This document shows, piece after piece, positions 22,464-31,125 of a stretch of 64,000 nt of DNA. Every line of letters begins with the position of its first letter. The first letter of the stretch is position 1. A program made the position numbers and the translations under genes. Origin of the DNA: Bacteroides sp. (GTDB lineage Bacteria > Bacteroidota > Bacteroidia > Bacteroidales > Bacteroidaceae); NCBI GenBank assembly GCA_017471925.1, contig JAFURM010000026.1, forward strand, positions 1 to 64,000, read 5' to 3'. Under the pieces are notes generated by a model. That model was not told where the DNA came from. It worked only from the letters and a program-made list of their open reading frames with translations, and searched no databases.

Positions 22464-24269
22464 TCACTCCTCATACATCCGTTCTATCTGCTCCTTGTAG
22501 TTCACGTAGAGGGCGGCCCGCTTCACCTTCAGGGTGTTGGTCAGTTCGCCGCGCTCCATGCTGAAAGGCTCGGGCAGCAGGGTGAAACGTTTCACCTGTT
22601 CATAGTGGGCAAACTGTTGCTGTAGGGTCTCTATGCGGGCACGGAACAGGGCCTGCACCTTCTCGTGCTGCAACAGCTCGGCCATGCTGCCATAGGCAAT
22701 GCCCTTCTCCTTGGCATAGGCCTCCACGACGGGATAGGCGGGCACGATAAGGGCCGAGACAAACTTGCGTTGGTCGGCGATGATGGCTATCTGGTCGATG
22801 TAGCGGTCTATGCCCAGCTTGGTCTCCAGGGCCTGCGGAGAGATGTACTTGCCGTTGCTGGTCTTGAAGAGGTCCTTGATGCGCTCGGTCAGGAAGAGTT
22901 GGTTGCCCTTCAGGTAGCCGGCATCGCCCGTGTGGAACCACCCCTCGGAGTCGATGGCCTCGCGGGTGGCCTCGTCCTTCTTGTAGTAGCCCTTGGTGAT
23001 GGTCTTGCCGCGCAGCAGGATTTCGTTGTTGGCCCCAATCTTCACCTCCACATCGGGCATCACCGTGCCCACCGAGCCTATCTCAAAGCCCTTGTCGAGG
23101 AAGCAGGAGACCGTGGCACACGACTCCGTCAGTCCATAGCCCACTACCATGTTGATGCCCACGGCATGGACAAACTCGCACACCTCGTTGGGCACGGCCG
23201 CGCCGGCCACGGGGAAGAAGTTGCCGTTCTCTATGCCGATGGTCTTCTTCAGCAGGGCATAGACAGTCCGCTCGTAAAACTTGTACTTCAGGTGGAGCCA
23301 CAGGGGGGGACGCTTGTCCAGGCGCACGTAGTCCAGGTTGTGCCGCTTGCCCACCCGGATGGCGTCGAGCATCAGCTTGCGCTTCATTCCCTTCTCGGCG
23401 GCAATCTTCTCGTTCACGGCAGCATAGACCTTCTCCCAGAAGCGGGGCACGCTGCACATCAGCGTGGGGCGCACCTCCTTGATGGTGGAGGCTATCTCGG
23501 CCGGACGCAGGTTGAGGCACACCTGTGTGCCCTTGTGCAAGCAGTAGTAGGTCCAGGCCCGCTCGAAGACGTGGGTCAGGGGGAGGAAGTTCATCGAGAC
23601 GTCACGGTCGCTCATGTGAATCAGGCGGATGTCGTGGATGCGGATAATCTCCTCGTAGGTGGAGTGATGGAGCATCACGCCCTTAGGCTCACCGGTGGTT
23701 CCGCTGGTGTAGAGGATGTTGGCCAGGTCGTCGGACGAAGCACGCCCCATGCGTTCCTCCACCACCGTGTCGTGGGGCAGCCCCTCGCCCAACTTCAGGA
23801 AGTCGCTGAAGTAGATGGAAGTGGTGTCGCGCGGGTCTTTCCGTATGGCGGGGTCGAAGAGCACCAGCTGCTGCAGCGACTGGCAAAGGCCGAGAACGCT
23901 GAAGGCGGCGTCATACTGGAACTGCTCGCCCACAAAAAGCAGGCGTATCCGGGCGTCGTTGACGATGTATTGCACCTGGGCCGGAGAACTGGTGGCATAC
24001 AGGGGCACGGAGACGGTCCTGTTGGCCAGTCCGGCAAAGTCCACGTAGAGGCATTCGGGCTTGTTCTGCGAGAAGATGCCGATGTTCTCTTCCTCCTTCA
24101 CGTCCAGGGCCACCAGGGCATTGGCCGCCACCTTTACGGTTCGGGAAAACTGGTTCCACGTCACGGGAATCCACTGTGCTTTTTCATAGTCCCTGTATTT
24201 CAGGGCCACTCTATCGCCGTACTTCTCTGCCTGGCGATGTATCATGACGGACAAATGATGAACTGTCAT
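22464..24269 (-). CDS. Long-chain fatty acid-CoA ligase (AMP-binding)
   Basis: A 601-residue ANL-superfamily adenylating enzyme. The phosphate-binding motif is ILYTSGTTGEPKGVML (about 179-194), followed by M-N-F-L-P-L-T-H-V-F-E-R, V-G-Y-G-L-T-E-S and W-F-H-T-G-D-A-G-Y. These are the core motifs of long-chain acyl-CoA synthetases, which activate fatty acid with ATP to acyl-AMP and then acyl-CoA for lipid synthesis or degradation. The size is typical of the Bacteroides FadD-like form. It has its own promoter (24296-24303) and is probably independent of the susC gene downstream of it. Confidence 0.93.
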   Translation of the reverse strand: MTVHHLSVMIHRQAEKYGDRVALKYRDYEKAQWIPVTWNQFSRTVKVAANALVALDVKEEENIGIFSQNKPECLYVDFAGLANRTVSVPLYATSSPAQVQYIVNDARIRLLFVGEQFQYDAAFSVLGLCQSLQQLVLFDPAIRKDPRDTTSIYFSDFLKLGEGLPHDTVVEERMGRASSDDLANILYTSGTTGEPKGVMLHHSTYEEIIRIHDIRLIHMSDRDVSMNFLPLTHVFERAWTYYCLHKGTQVCLNLRPAEIASTIKEVRPTLMCSVPRFWEKVYAAVNEKIAAEKGMKRKLMLDAIRVGKRHNLDYVRLDKRPPLWLHLKYKFYERTVYALLKKTIGIENGNFFPVAGAAVPNEVCEFVHAVGINMVVGYGLTESCATVSCFLDKGFEIGSVGTVMPDVEVKIGANNEILLRGKTITKGYYKKDEATREAIDSEGWFHTGDAGYLKGNQLFLTERIKDLFKTSNGKYISPQALETKLGIDRYIDQIAIIADQRKFVSALIVPAYPVVEAYAKEKGIAYGSMAELLQHEKVQALFRARIETLQQQFAHYEQVKRFTLLPEPFSMERGELTNTLKVKRAALYVNYKEQIERMYEE

Positions 24270-24295
24270 AACTCAATAGAATTGGTTAGTAGGCG

Positions 24296-24303
24296 CAAAG
24301 ATA
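24296..24303 (-). promoter_or_regulatory. -7 promoter element of the acyl-CoA ligase
   Basis: Minus-strand TATCTTTG, 27 bp before the start codon. Confidence 0.6.
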
Positions 24304-24807
24304 ATCGTTTCATTTGAAACTATCTCCTTTCCCGGCAAGTTTTTCTTTCGTGCAGACTGCGGCGGCAGGTGTCCGACCACCCCTCATCGATCTCCCTCCG
24401 AGCCTTCAACGCTGCAAAGATAGAGAGCCTCCCGGAAACAGAAAAACGTTTTCAGCAAAAGGCGAAAACTATTTGGCCTCCATCCCTCTCAAAAGTTCCG
24501 CCGTTTCGGAGGAACTATTCAAGGAGGAGGTTTCCTTTGCTTTGCTATGCTTTTCTTTGCTTTGCTTTTACCGCACGCGCGCGCGGCTTTGCACTTTTCA
24601 GCGGTTAATTACGCAAATAAGGGGTTATTTTCCGCATTTATCCCCTTTTTTGCAGCATTTTCAGTTTCTGTTTTGAGAGTCTGTTTTGAATTTATTCAGC
24701 CTTTTTATGAGGAGTCTTTTCGAGAGATTTTGTTCGCTCTTCCAAGGAACCAAGAAGAAAAACGACTCCCGCCCACCCCTCCCCGCAAAAGGCGCGTCAG
24801 GCTGTTG

Positions 24808-24891
24808 GACGAGACACGTCCCGTCCGCGGGCCACACACGTATGGACGACGGACGACACACGTATGCTCCAGGCACCACACATGTGTGGCT
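24808..24891. repeat. 22-bp period array, ACAYGT core, locus A
   Basis: Cores ACACGT, ACACGT, ACACGT and ACATGT start at 24814, 24836, 24858 and 24880, exactly 22 bp apart, with GGAC or similar flanks. GGACGACGGACGA at 24844-24856 is identical to 47242-47254 in the second array and lies in the same phase to the core. The array ends 16 bp from the stop of the truncated kinase gene. Confidence 0.7.
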
Positions 24892-24906
24892 GCACAAACA
24901 TGAGCA

Positions 24907-25476
24907 TCAATCCCACTCAATTTCAGTAGTCAGGTTACGACATCCACCACATCGTAAGTCTGCTGTATTGATTCGGATATCACAATCTACTACAAAGATA
25001 TTCCCCGACGACGAACGTATCACATTCTCATCGTGCATATCACTAAGATAAATATCAGGAGTTGCAAAAGTCCAATTGCGTGAATTATACAGTTTAAAAC
25101 CCATGTTTTTCATGTAAAAAGCGATGTCGCTATCAGTCATCCGTTCACCTTTAATAAAAGGCTGTTCAACAATTATCCTGAAATCACCATCTACATTGCG
25201 ACCAAAACCAAGAACAATGAAATGCGTTTCGGGGAAATAAGCATTATGAAGAGAAATACGGTCTAAAGCAAGAATTGGTTCAACGAAGTAATCTAAACCT
25301 ATAGATTTCACAAGAGTAGCCCCGTGGTCATATACCATAGCTTCACCACCTTCGGCAATTTTATCCCCGAGCATTTCAGATAATAAGATGTCTGTAGGAT
25401 CCATCCAAACACCTACATTCTTTGCCCATTGCTCTATCCTTTCAGCTTGTTTATTATCAGTAGGGAAAGCAGCAAA
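24907..25476 (-). pseudogene. 5'-truncated polyvalent-protein-type kinase
   Basis: From the first ATG (25402-25404) the frame gives 165 residues, but coding continues 24 codons upstream (FAAFPTDNKQAERIEQWAKN, then V-G-V-W) to a stop at 25477-25479 with no start codon. The product resembles the serine/threonine/tyrosine kinase domain found in polyvalent proteins of mobile elements: a glycine-rich loop I-A-E-G-G-E-A-M-V-Y, then L-S-D-M-H-D-E-N-V-I as catalytic loop and V-V-D-C-D-I as the metal-binding Asp. The N-terminal part of the gene has been lost. A terminator-like hairpin abuts the break. The base composition is more AT-rich than its neighbours, consistent with transfer. Kinase motifs remain, so a short product from the internal ATG is possible. 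Confidence 0.6.
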
Positions 25477-25479
25477 TTA

Positions 25480-25809
25480 TTTGGAGGGCGTGTCAAAAAT
25501 CGGCACGTCCTCTTTCTTTTCCCTTTCCTTAAACACAAGGCACAACCCGCTTCAGAACGCCCTCAAAGCGTGGTTCTTCACAAAAAAGATTAAATTTTCC
25601 ACCTATTTCATTAATTTCTCCACATTCATTTACGCAAATACTCTGAAATTTGCAGCGGTGAATTTTGGGTATTTACGAACTGATGAAAAACACGTTTTGA
25701 AAAGCACGCCTGTTTTCCTTGGTCTGAGTTCCCGAACATCCCCAACAACGATGAAAAAACAGAGAACCAAAAATAATTAATTAATTTGTTTAACTTAAGT
25801 AATGCTATC
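25480..25809. other. Leader region of the second susC operon
   Basis: 330 bp, AT-rich, no gene. The left end has a hairpin (25484-25492 with 25504-25512). No clean TAnnTTTG promoter was found; TTTG at 25649-25652 with TATTTACG at 25670-25677 is only a partial match. Confidence 0.4.
25484..25520 (+). terminator. Terminator-like hairpin next to the truncated kinase
   Basis: GAGGGCGTG (25484-25492) pairs with CACGTCCTC (25504-25512) with one G-U type pair, followed by TTTCTTTT. No plus-strand gene precedes it, so it is probably a relic of the rearrangement that cut the kinase gene. Confidence 0.45.
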
Positions 25810-28800
25810 ATGAAACAGAAGATCTGCAAGATGAACAAGCTGCTTTTAGTTTTGGCACTGATGTTGTTGGTGCCAATAGGAGTGCTTGCTCAGACCATTA
25901 CGGTAAAAGGTACTGTAGTAGACTCTGCCGGTGAACCGATTATCGGCGGTACTGTAGTGGAAAAAGGTAACACGTCAAACGGTGCAATCACTGATTTGGA
26001 CGGACACTTCACCATCAACGTAGGCGCCGGAAAGACGCTCGTGATTTCCTACATCGGCATGGAGAGCCAGGAAGTGGCTGCCGCCGCCGGCAAGGAACTG
26101 CGCATTGTCCTGAAGGACGACTCTCAGGCGTTGGAAGAAGTGGTGGTAATCGGTTACGGCAGCAAAGCCCGTAAAGACCTGACCGGTTCGGTAGGTTCTA
26201 TCTCGGGAGCCAAGCTGGCAGCCGTTCCCGTGACTTCGGCAGCTGTGGCCCTGCAGGGTAAGATTGCCGGTGTGCAGGTGACCACGGTCGACGGTGCTCC
26301 GGGTGCCGACATCAACATCCGTGTGCGTGGCGGTACGTCAGTGACACAGACCAACGAGCCTCTCTACATCGTGGACGGTTTCCAGACGGACAACATCAAC
26401 GACATTCCGCCGACGGATATCGCCTCTATCGACGTATTGAAGGATGCCTCTCTGACAGCCATCTATGGCGCAAAGGGTGGTAACGGTGTAGTTGTGGTGA
26501 CGACCAAGAGTGCCAAGCAAGGCAAGGTGACCGTAGGACTGAACGCCCAACTCTCCATCAGCAAGCTTTCCAAAAAGCTGGACCTGATGAACGCCTATGA
26601 CTATGCAGACTACCAGTATGACTGGGCCTCCTCTACAGGTAACAACCGCAGCACACAGGCCAAGTTCTATCGCGCCAACTTCGGTAACCCGATGGATATT
26701 GACATCTATCGCCGTGCTACAACCCACGACTGGCAGGATGAAGTAATGGGCGAGACTCCGCTGAACTACTCCACCAACCTGACCATCGGTGGCGGTACGG
26801 ATAAGTTCCGCTTCAACATTTCACTGACCCAATCGGATGACAAGGGTATCATCATGAGCAGCGGCGTTCGCCGTACCAACCTGAACATCAAGTTGAACGC
26901 TGAACTGGCCAAGAACCTGACGCTCTCCATCAACCCGAAATTCTCTTATCGCCGCGACACCGGTGCCGGTGGTGACAAGATTGGTTCAGGAGGTATCATC
27001 GACGTGTTGCGCTATCGCCCCACCAACGGTTTGCGTGAATTCGCATTCTGGGACCCTGCAACAGTAGACCCCGATGAAGAAGCTATCTTTGAATACACCA
27101 ACCCGAAGAGCGACATTGACCAGAATGTACGCCTGCAGCACTCTTATTCTTACACCAACCAGTTTGCATTGGACTGGAAGCCCATCAAGGGACTGACGCT
27201 GCGCACAGAGGCCGTACACTTCATCCAGTTCAAGGATGACAACCGCTTCTATGGCCGCATGACCGACGAAGGACAGAAGCACAACAAACTGCCGGTAGCC
27301 GAGAAGACCAACAAGCGTGCCGAGAAGATTACATGGACCAACACGGCCAACTATAACTGGGAGATTGACCCGCTCAACACCATGTCTTTCCTGTTGGGTC
27401 AGGAAATCCAGACCTATCAGACGAAAGAGGACTATATCAAGGCCCGTTACTTCCCCTCTTACATCACTGCCGACCGTGCCTTCAACAACATGGATCTGGC
27501 CGAGGATACTTACGAGAAGGATTCAGACCTTTCCACACCCGACCACACCGCTTCATTCTTCGGTCAGGTGAACTACAATCACGACGGCAAGTATCTGCTC
27601 TCTGCCACACTGCGTGCCGACGGTTCCACCAAGTTTGCTCCGGGTGACCAATGGGGTTACTTCCCCTCACTCTCCGGTGCATGGGTCATCTCTAAGGAGG
27701 GCTTCCTGGAGAACAACACCGTCATCAGCAACCTGAAGCTGCGTGCCGCCATCGGTATGGCCGGTAACAACCGTATTGACGACGACCTCTGGCGTTTCCT
27801 CTATCAGGTGAACTCCACTGTAGGACCGGCCTTCAACGAACAATCCGATAGCAAATTGCAAAAGTGGTACGGCCTGGGTGACGGCAAGACTTATCCCAAT
27901 CCCAAAATCAAGTGGGAGACTACCCTGACCCGCAACCTGGCTTTCGACATCAGTCTCTTCGGCGACCGTCTGAACATCACTCCCGAAATCTATTGGAATA
28001 CAACGAATGACTTGCTCTATTGGTCTGACGTGCCCACCGTATCCGGCTATACCAAGCAGATGCGTAACATCGGTCAGGTAACCAACAAGGGTTTTGAACT
28101 CTCCATCAACGGCGACATCCTTCGCGGCAAGGACTATGTATTGAGTGCCAACCTCACTTTCGGATTCAACAAGATGGTCGTTGACAAACTGAACGAAACC
28201 GATGATGTCATCTGGGACCAGAACGACCGTTGGAAGTCCAGCTACAATGACTACTGCCTGAAGGTAGGCGACCAAGTGGGTCTGATTTACGGTTTCGTTT
28301 ATGACGGACTCTACTCCATGGACGAGTTTGACTTTGACCCGAACCAAAACTTCCTCGCCATTCCCAAGGAAGGTACAGTGGTGAACACCGTATTCAACAA
28401 CAGTAATTCAGGTGAAGCCACCCTGCCCGGCAAGATCAAGTTCAAAGACCTGAACGAAGACGGTGTCATCGACGAAAAAGACCGCACCGTGATTGGTAAC
28501 ACCAACCCCAAATTCCAGGGTGGTTTCGGTCTGAGCGGACAGTGGAAGAACTTTGACTTCACGGCCAACTTCAACTACATGGTAGACTTTGACGTGAACA
28601 ACGCTACCGCTTACCAGCTTTCATCTTCTGAAGGAAACAGCGGTAAGTACTACAACGTTCTCAGCAAGTTCAAGGACAGCTGGCACTACTTCAATCCGGT
28701 AGACGGCGACAACTATTACAAGAACTACTGGATTGACAATACGATAGAGGTTTACCGCGCAGCCAACGAAGGCGTTACCCTTTGGAACCCTTCCGATGTT

Positions 28801-29076
28801 GTCAACAAGGTGACCCACTCTTACTTCATCGAAGACGGTTCATTCCTCCGTTGCCAGGACATCACCATCGGCTACACCCTGCCCGAATCACTGACCAAGA
28901 AGTGGGGCATGAGCAAGCTGCGCTTCTATGCAAGCTGCTCCAACCTCTTCATCATCACCGGTTATTCCGGTTATGACCCCGAAGTGGACGTGCAGACCGG
29001 CCTGACTTGCGGTATGGACTACAACCGCTATCCGCGTAGCCGTGGCTTCGTATTCGGTACAAACATTACATTCTAA
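25810..29076 (+). CDS. SusC/RagA-family TonB-dependent transporter, PUL 2
   Basis: A 1088-residue TonB-dependent outer-membrane transporter. The start at 25810 (MKQKICKMNK) leads into a signal peptide ending at about residue 28 (PIGVLAQ); a start seven codons further (25831) is also possible. A CarboxypepD_reg-like domain follows (V-K-G-T-V-V-D-S-A-G-E-P-I-I-G-G, about 31-105). The plug has A-L-Q-G-K-I-A-G-V-Q-V and G-G-T-S-V-T-Q-T-N-E-P-L-Y-I-V-D-G-F, and the barrel ends in G-F-V-F-G-T-N-I-T-F. It heads an operon with a SusD protein and a DUF5123-type lipoprotein. No enzyme is nearby, so the ligand cannot be inferred. Confidence 0.95.
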   Translation: MKQKICKMNKLLLVLALMLLVPIGVLAQTITVKGTVVDSAGEPIIGGTVVEKGNTSNGAITDLDGHFTINVGAGKTLVISYIGMESQEVAAAAGKELRIVLKDDSQALEEVVVIGYGSKARKDLTGSVGSISGAKLAAVPVTSAAVALQGKIAGVQVTTVDGAPGADINIRVRGGTSVTQTNEPLYIVDGFQTDNINDIPPTDIASIDVLKDASLTAIYGAKGGNGVVVVTTKSAKQGKVTVGLNAQLSISKLSKKLDLMNAYDYADYQYDWASSTGNNRSTQAKFYRANFGNPMDIDIYRRATTHDWQDEVMGETPLNYSTNLTIGGGTDKFRFNISLTQSDDKGIIMSSGVRRTNLNIKLNAELAKNLTLSINPKFSYRRDTGAGGDKIGSGGIIDVLRYRPTNGLREFAFWDPATVDPDEEAIFEYTNPKSDIDQNVRLQHSYSYTNQFALDWKPIKGLTLRTEAVHFIQFKDDNRFYGRMTDEGQKHNKLPVAEKTNKRAEKITWTNTANYNWEIDPLNTMSFLLGQEIQTYQTKEDYIKARYFPSYITADRAFNNMDLAEDTYEKDSDLSTPDHTASFFGQVNYNHDGKYLLSATLRADGSTKFAPGDQWGYFPSLSGAWVISKEGFLENNTVISNLKLRAAIGMAGNNRIDDDLWRFLYQVNSTVGPAFNEQSDSKLQKWYGLGDGKTYPNPKIKWETTLTRNLAFDISLFGDRLNITPEIYWNTTNDLLYWSDVPTVSGYTKQMRNIGQVTNKGFELSINGDILRGKDYVLSANLTFGFNKMVVDKLNETDDVIWDQNDRWKSSYNDYCLKVGDQVGLIYGFVYDGLYSMDEFDFDPNQNFLAIPKEGTVVNTVFNNSNSGEATLPGKIKFKDLNEDGVIDEKDRTVIGNTNPKFQGGFGLSGQWKNFDFTANFNYMVDFDVNNATAYQLSSSEGNSGKYYNVLSKFKDSWHYFNPVDGDNYYKNYWIDNTIEVYRAANEGVTLWNPSDVVNKVTHSYFIEDGSFLRCQDITIGYTLPESLTKKWGMSKLRFYASCSNLFIITGYSGYDPEVDVQTGLTCGMDYNRYPRSRGFVFGTNITF

Positions 29077-29107
29077 TTGAATCAGTAACCTTGTAACAAA
29101 AGAAAAG

Positions 29108-31108
29108 ATGAAACTTAAAAATATACTATTCAGCGGTCTTTTGCTGGCAGGTTTGTCTTCTTGCAACGACTTCCTCGATGTGGAAGCACCTTCCAAGTAT
29201 GGTAATGACTACATTTACCAGGACAAGACCGAAATCAACCGTGCCCTGAACGGTGTGTATGCACAATTGCTGGATGGCAATACCTATGGCGCAGCTTACC
29301 TGAGCACGTTCTGCCTGAACAGCGATGTGGACATGGCCGTCTATACCAATGAAGTGGCCACCGACAACAGCTATCGCCGTTTCGACTGTACCCCTCAGGG
29401 CGGTGAAATCGAAAAGGCATGGAATGCAGCCTATAAAGGTGTGGAATATGCCAACAACTTTATCTATCAGTTGGAAAACAGTGACCTGTACAAGGAAGGT
29501 GATGAAGAACTGGAGCAGATGCTGGGTGAAGCCAAAGTGCTGCGCGCCGTCTTCTATCACGACCTCATCGTGATGTTCGGTGACATACCTTTCTCTGTAA
29601 CGCCTGTTTCAGGTGCCGAGGACAACAATGCCCTGATTCTCCCGGTTGTAGACCGTGAAACGGCCCACAAGACCCTGATTGAAGACCTGAAGGCCGTCGC
29701 TCCCAAGATGAAGTTTGCCGCCGACCTTTCTGAAGGCGTGGAACGCGTTTCCAAGGAGTTCTGCTGGTCCATGATTGCCCGCATGGCTCTCACTTGCGGC
29801 GGCTACTCCCTGCGTCCCGACACGAGCAACCCCAAGAGCTACGGCAAAATGGACCGCCCTGCCAACTACAAGGAGTATTACGAAATCGCACGCCAGTATG
29901 CAGACTCTGTCATCACCTCCAACACTCACGCCCTGAGCCTTCCCTACCGCCAGGTGTTCATCAACGAGTGCAACTATATAGTGGTGAACAACGATGACCC
30001 CATCTTCGAAATTCCTTTCGGCAAGAACTCTACGGGTAGCATCGGTTACATCCAGGGTCCTTCAAGCGACCTCTACGAAGGTTCTACCAGCGGCAAGAAC
30101 GTTTGGGGCGAAGCCAAGGGTAACGCCCGCCTGAATGCCCTCTACCGCTTCATGTTCGATGCAGACGACCTGCGTCGCGACTATGTGAACGGCATGTGGT
30201 ACTACACCTACGACGGTACTCCCACACTGCGTAACGACCGCACCGTGCACAACAACAAGTGGTCTAAGCTGTGGACAACTGCTCCGCTGGGCAACAACAC
30301 CCAGGGCAACACCGGTATCAACTATCCCTACATGCGTTATGCCGACGTTCTGTTGATGTATGCTGAAGCGGTGAACGAAGTGGAGAACGGAGTAGGTGGT
30401 GCCAATGGAACCAAAGCTATCGAAGCCTTGCGCCAGGTGCGCAACCGCGCATTCGCTGATGGCACCAAGGTAGAAGAGTATATCAACTCCGTTACCGGCT
30501 CCAAGGAAGACTTCCTGAAAGCCGTGCTCAACGAGCGTAAGTTTGAGTTTGCCGGTGAAAACATGCGTTGGCGCGACCTCGTGCGCAACAACATGTACAG
30601 CGAAGAAGTTTACTGGACCTTCATGCGTTACTATGGCGTGGCCATGAACGGTGAGTCTTCAATGGATATGGAGGAAATCAACCTGCACGACGGTATAAAC
30701 TGGGACAACATTCCTTATTCCGCATTCACAAAGGAAGGAGACCTTGGTGTGGCTAACCCCAACGACATCAACATCTACCCCAACCTTGCGCTGAACGTTC
30801 TGGAATTCTACAAGAACTGTCTGTATGACAAGGCCGATAACCCGAACCTGACTGGTGAAATCGGTTGGACAAAGTCAGACCTCTTCGGCTGGTTTGATGC
30901 AGAATCCGGCTATCCCGAAGACCGTATGCTCTACTCCTTCTTCGGCTTCATCCGTGGCGACAGAGGCGGCAACATCTATGTTATCCGCGACGGTGCAACA
31001 GAAACGCCCAACGTGGACAACCTGCCGGTAGTCCGTTACATCCTGCCTTATCCCAACTATGCAATCCAACGCAGTGCTGGTGTATACAAGAATTATTACG
31101 GTTATTAA
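29108..31108 (+). CDS. SusD/RagB-family lipoprotein, PUL 2
   Basis: A 666-residue SusD-like lipoprotein, longer than the usual 500-600. The lipobox is LSSC with Cys19, followed by the hallmark N-D-F-L-D-V-E-A-P. The helical core includes G-E-A-K-V-L-R-A-V-F-Y-H-D-L and Y-M-R-Y-A-D-V-L-L-M-Y-A-E-A-V-N-E, and N-E-R-K-F-E-F-A-G-E lies in the C-terminal half. The extra length is mainly beyond residue 490, where about 175 residues follow the ERKFEF motif, more than in PUL 1. It starts 31 bp after susC and ends 17 bp before the next gene, so the three form one transcription unit. Confidence 0.93.
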   Translation: MKLKNILFSGLLLAGLSSCNDFLDVEAPSKYGNDYIYQDKTEINRALNGVYAQLLDGNTYGAAYLSTFCLNSDVDMAVYTNEVATDNSYRRFDCTPQGGEIEKAWNAAYKGVEYANNFIYQLENSDLYKEGDEELEQMLGEAKVLRAVFYHDLIVMFGDIPFSVTPVSGAEDNNALILPVVDRETAHKTLIEDLKAVAPKMKFAADLSEGVERVSKEFCWSMIARMALTCGGYSLRPDTSNPKSYGKMDRPANYKEYYEIARQYADSVITSNTHALSLPYRQVFINECNYIVVNNDDPIFEIPFGKNSTGSIGYIQGPSSDLYEGSTSGKNVWGEAKGNARLNALYRFMFDADDLRRDYVNGMWYYTYDGTPTLRNDRTVHNNKWSKLWTTAPLGNNTQGNTGINYPYMRYADVLLMYAEAVNEVENGVGGANGTKAIEALRQVRNRAFADGTKVEEYINSVTGSKEDFLKAVLNERKFEFAGENMRWRDLVRNNMYSEEVYWTFMRYYGVAMNGESSMDMEEINLHDGINWDNIPYSAFTKEGDLGVANPNDINIYPNLALNVLEFYKNCLYDKADNPNLTGEIGWTKSDLFGWFDAESGYPEDRMLYSFFGFIRGDRGGNIYVIRDGATETPNVDNLPVVRYILPYPNYAIQRSAGVYKNYYGY

Positions 31109-31125
31109 TCCTTAAATGAAAAACA

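Larger units (their letters stand above)
24270..24906. other. Long spacer with promoter, low-complexity tract and 22-bp array
   Basis: About 640 bp without a credible gene. It contains the ligase promoter, a second minus-strand TATCTTTG (24415-24422), a TTTGC-rich tract (24536-24576), an AAGGGG/CCCCTT hairpin with a T-run (about 24617-24655, plus strand), and the 22-bp array at its right end. Confidence 0.5.

Noticed and set aside
24814-24885. A CRISPR array
   Set aside because: Units are contiguous 22-bp dyads with no unique spacers and no cas genes; the same holds for 47179-47266 and 61213-61325.
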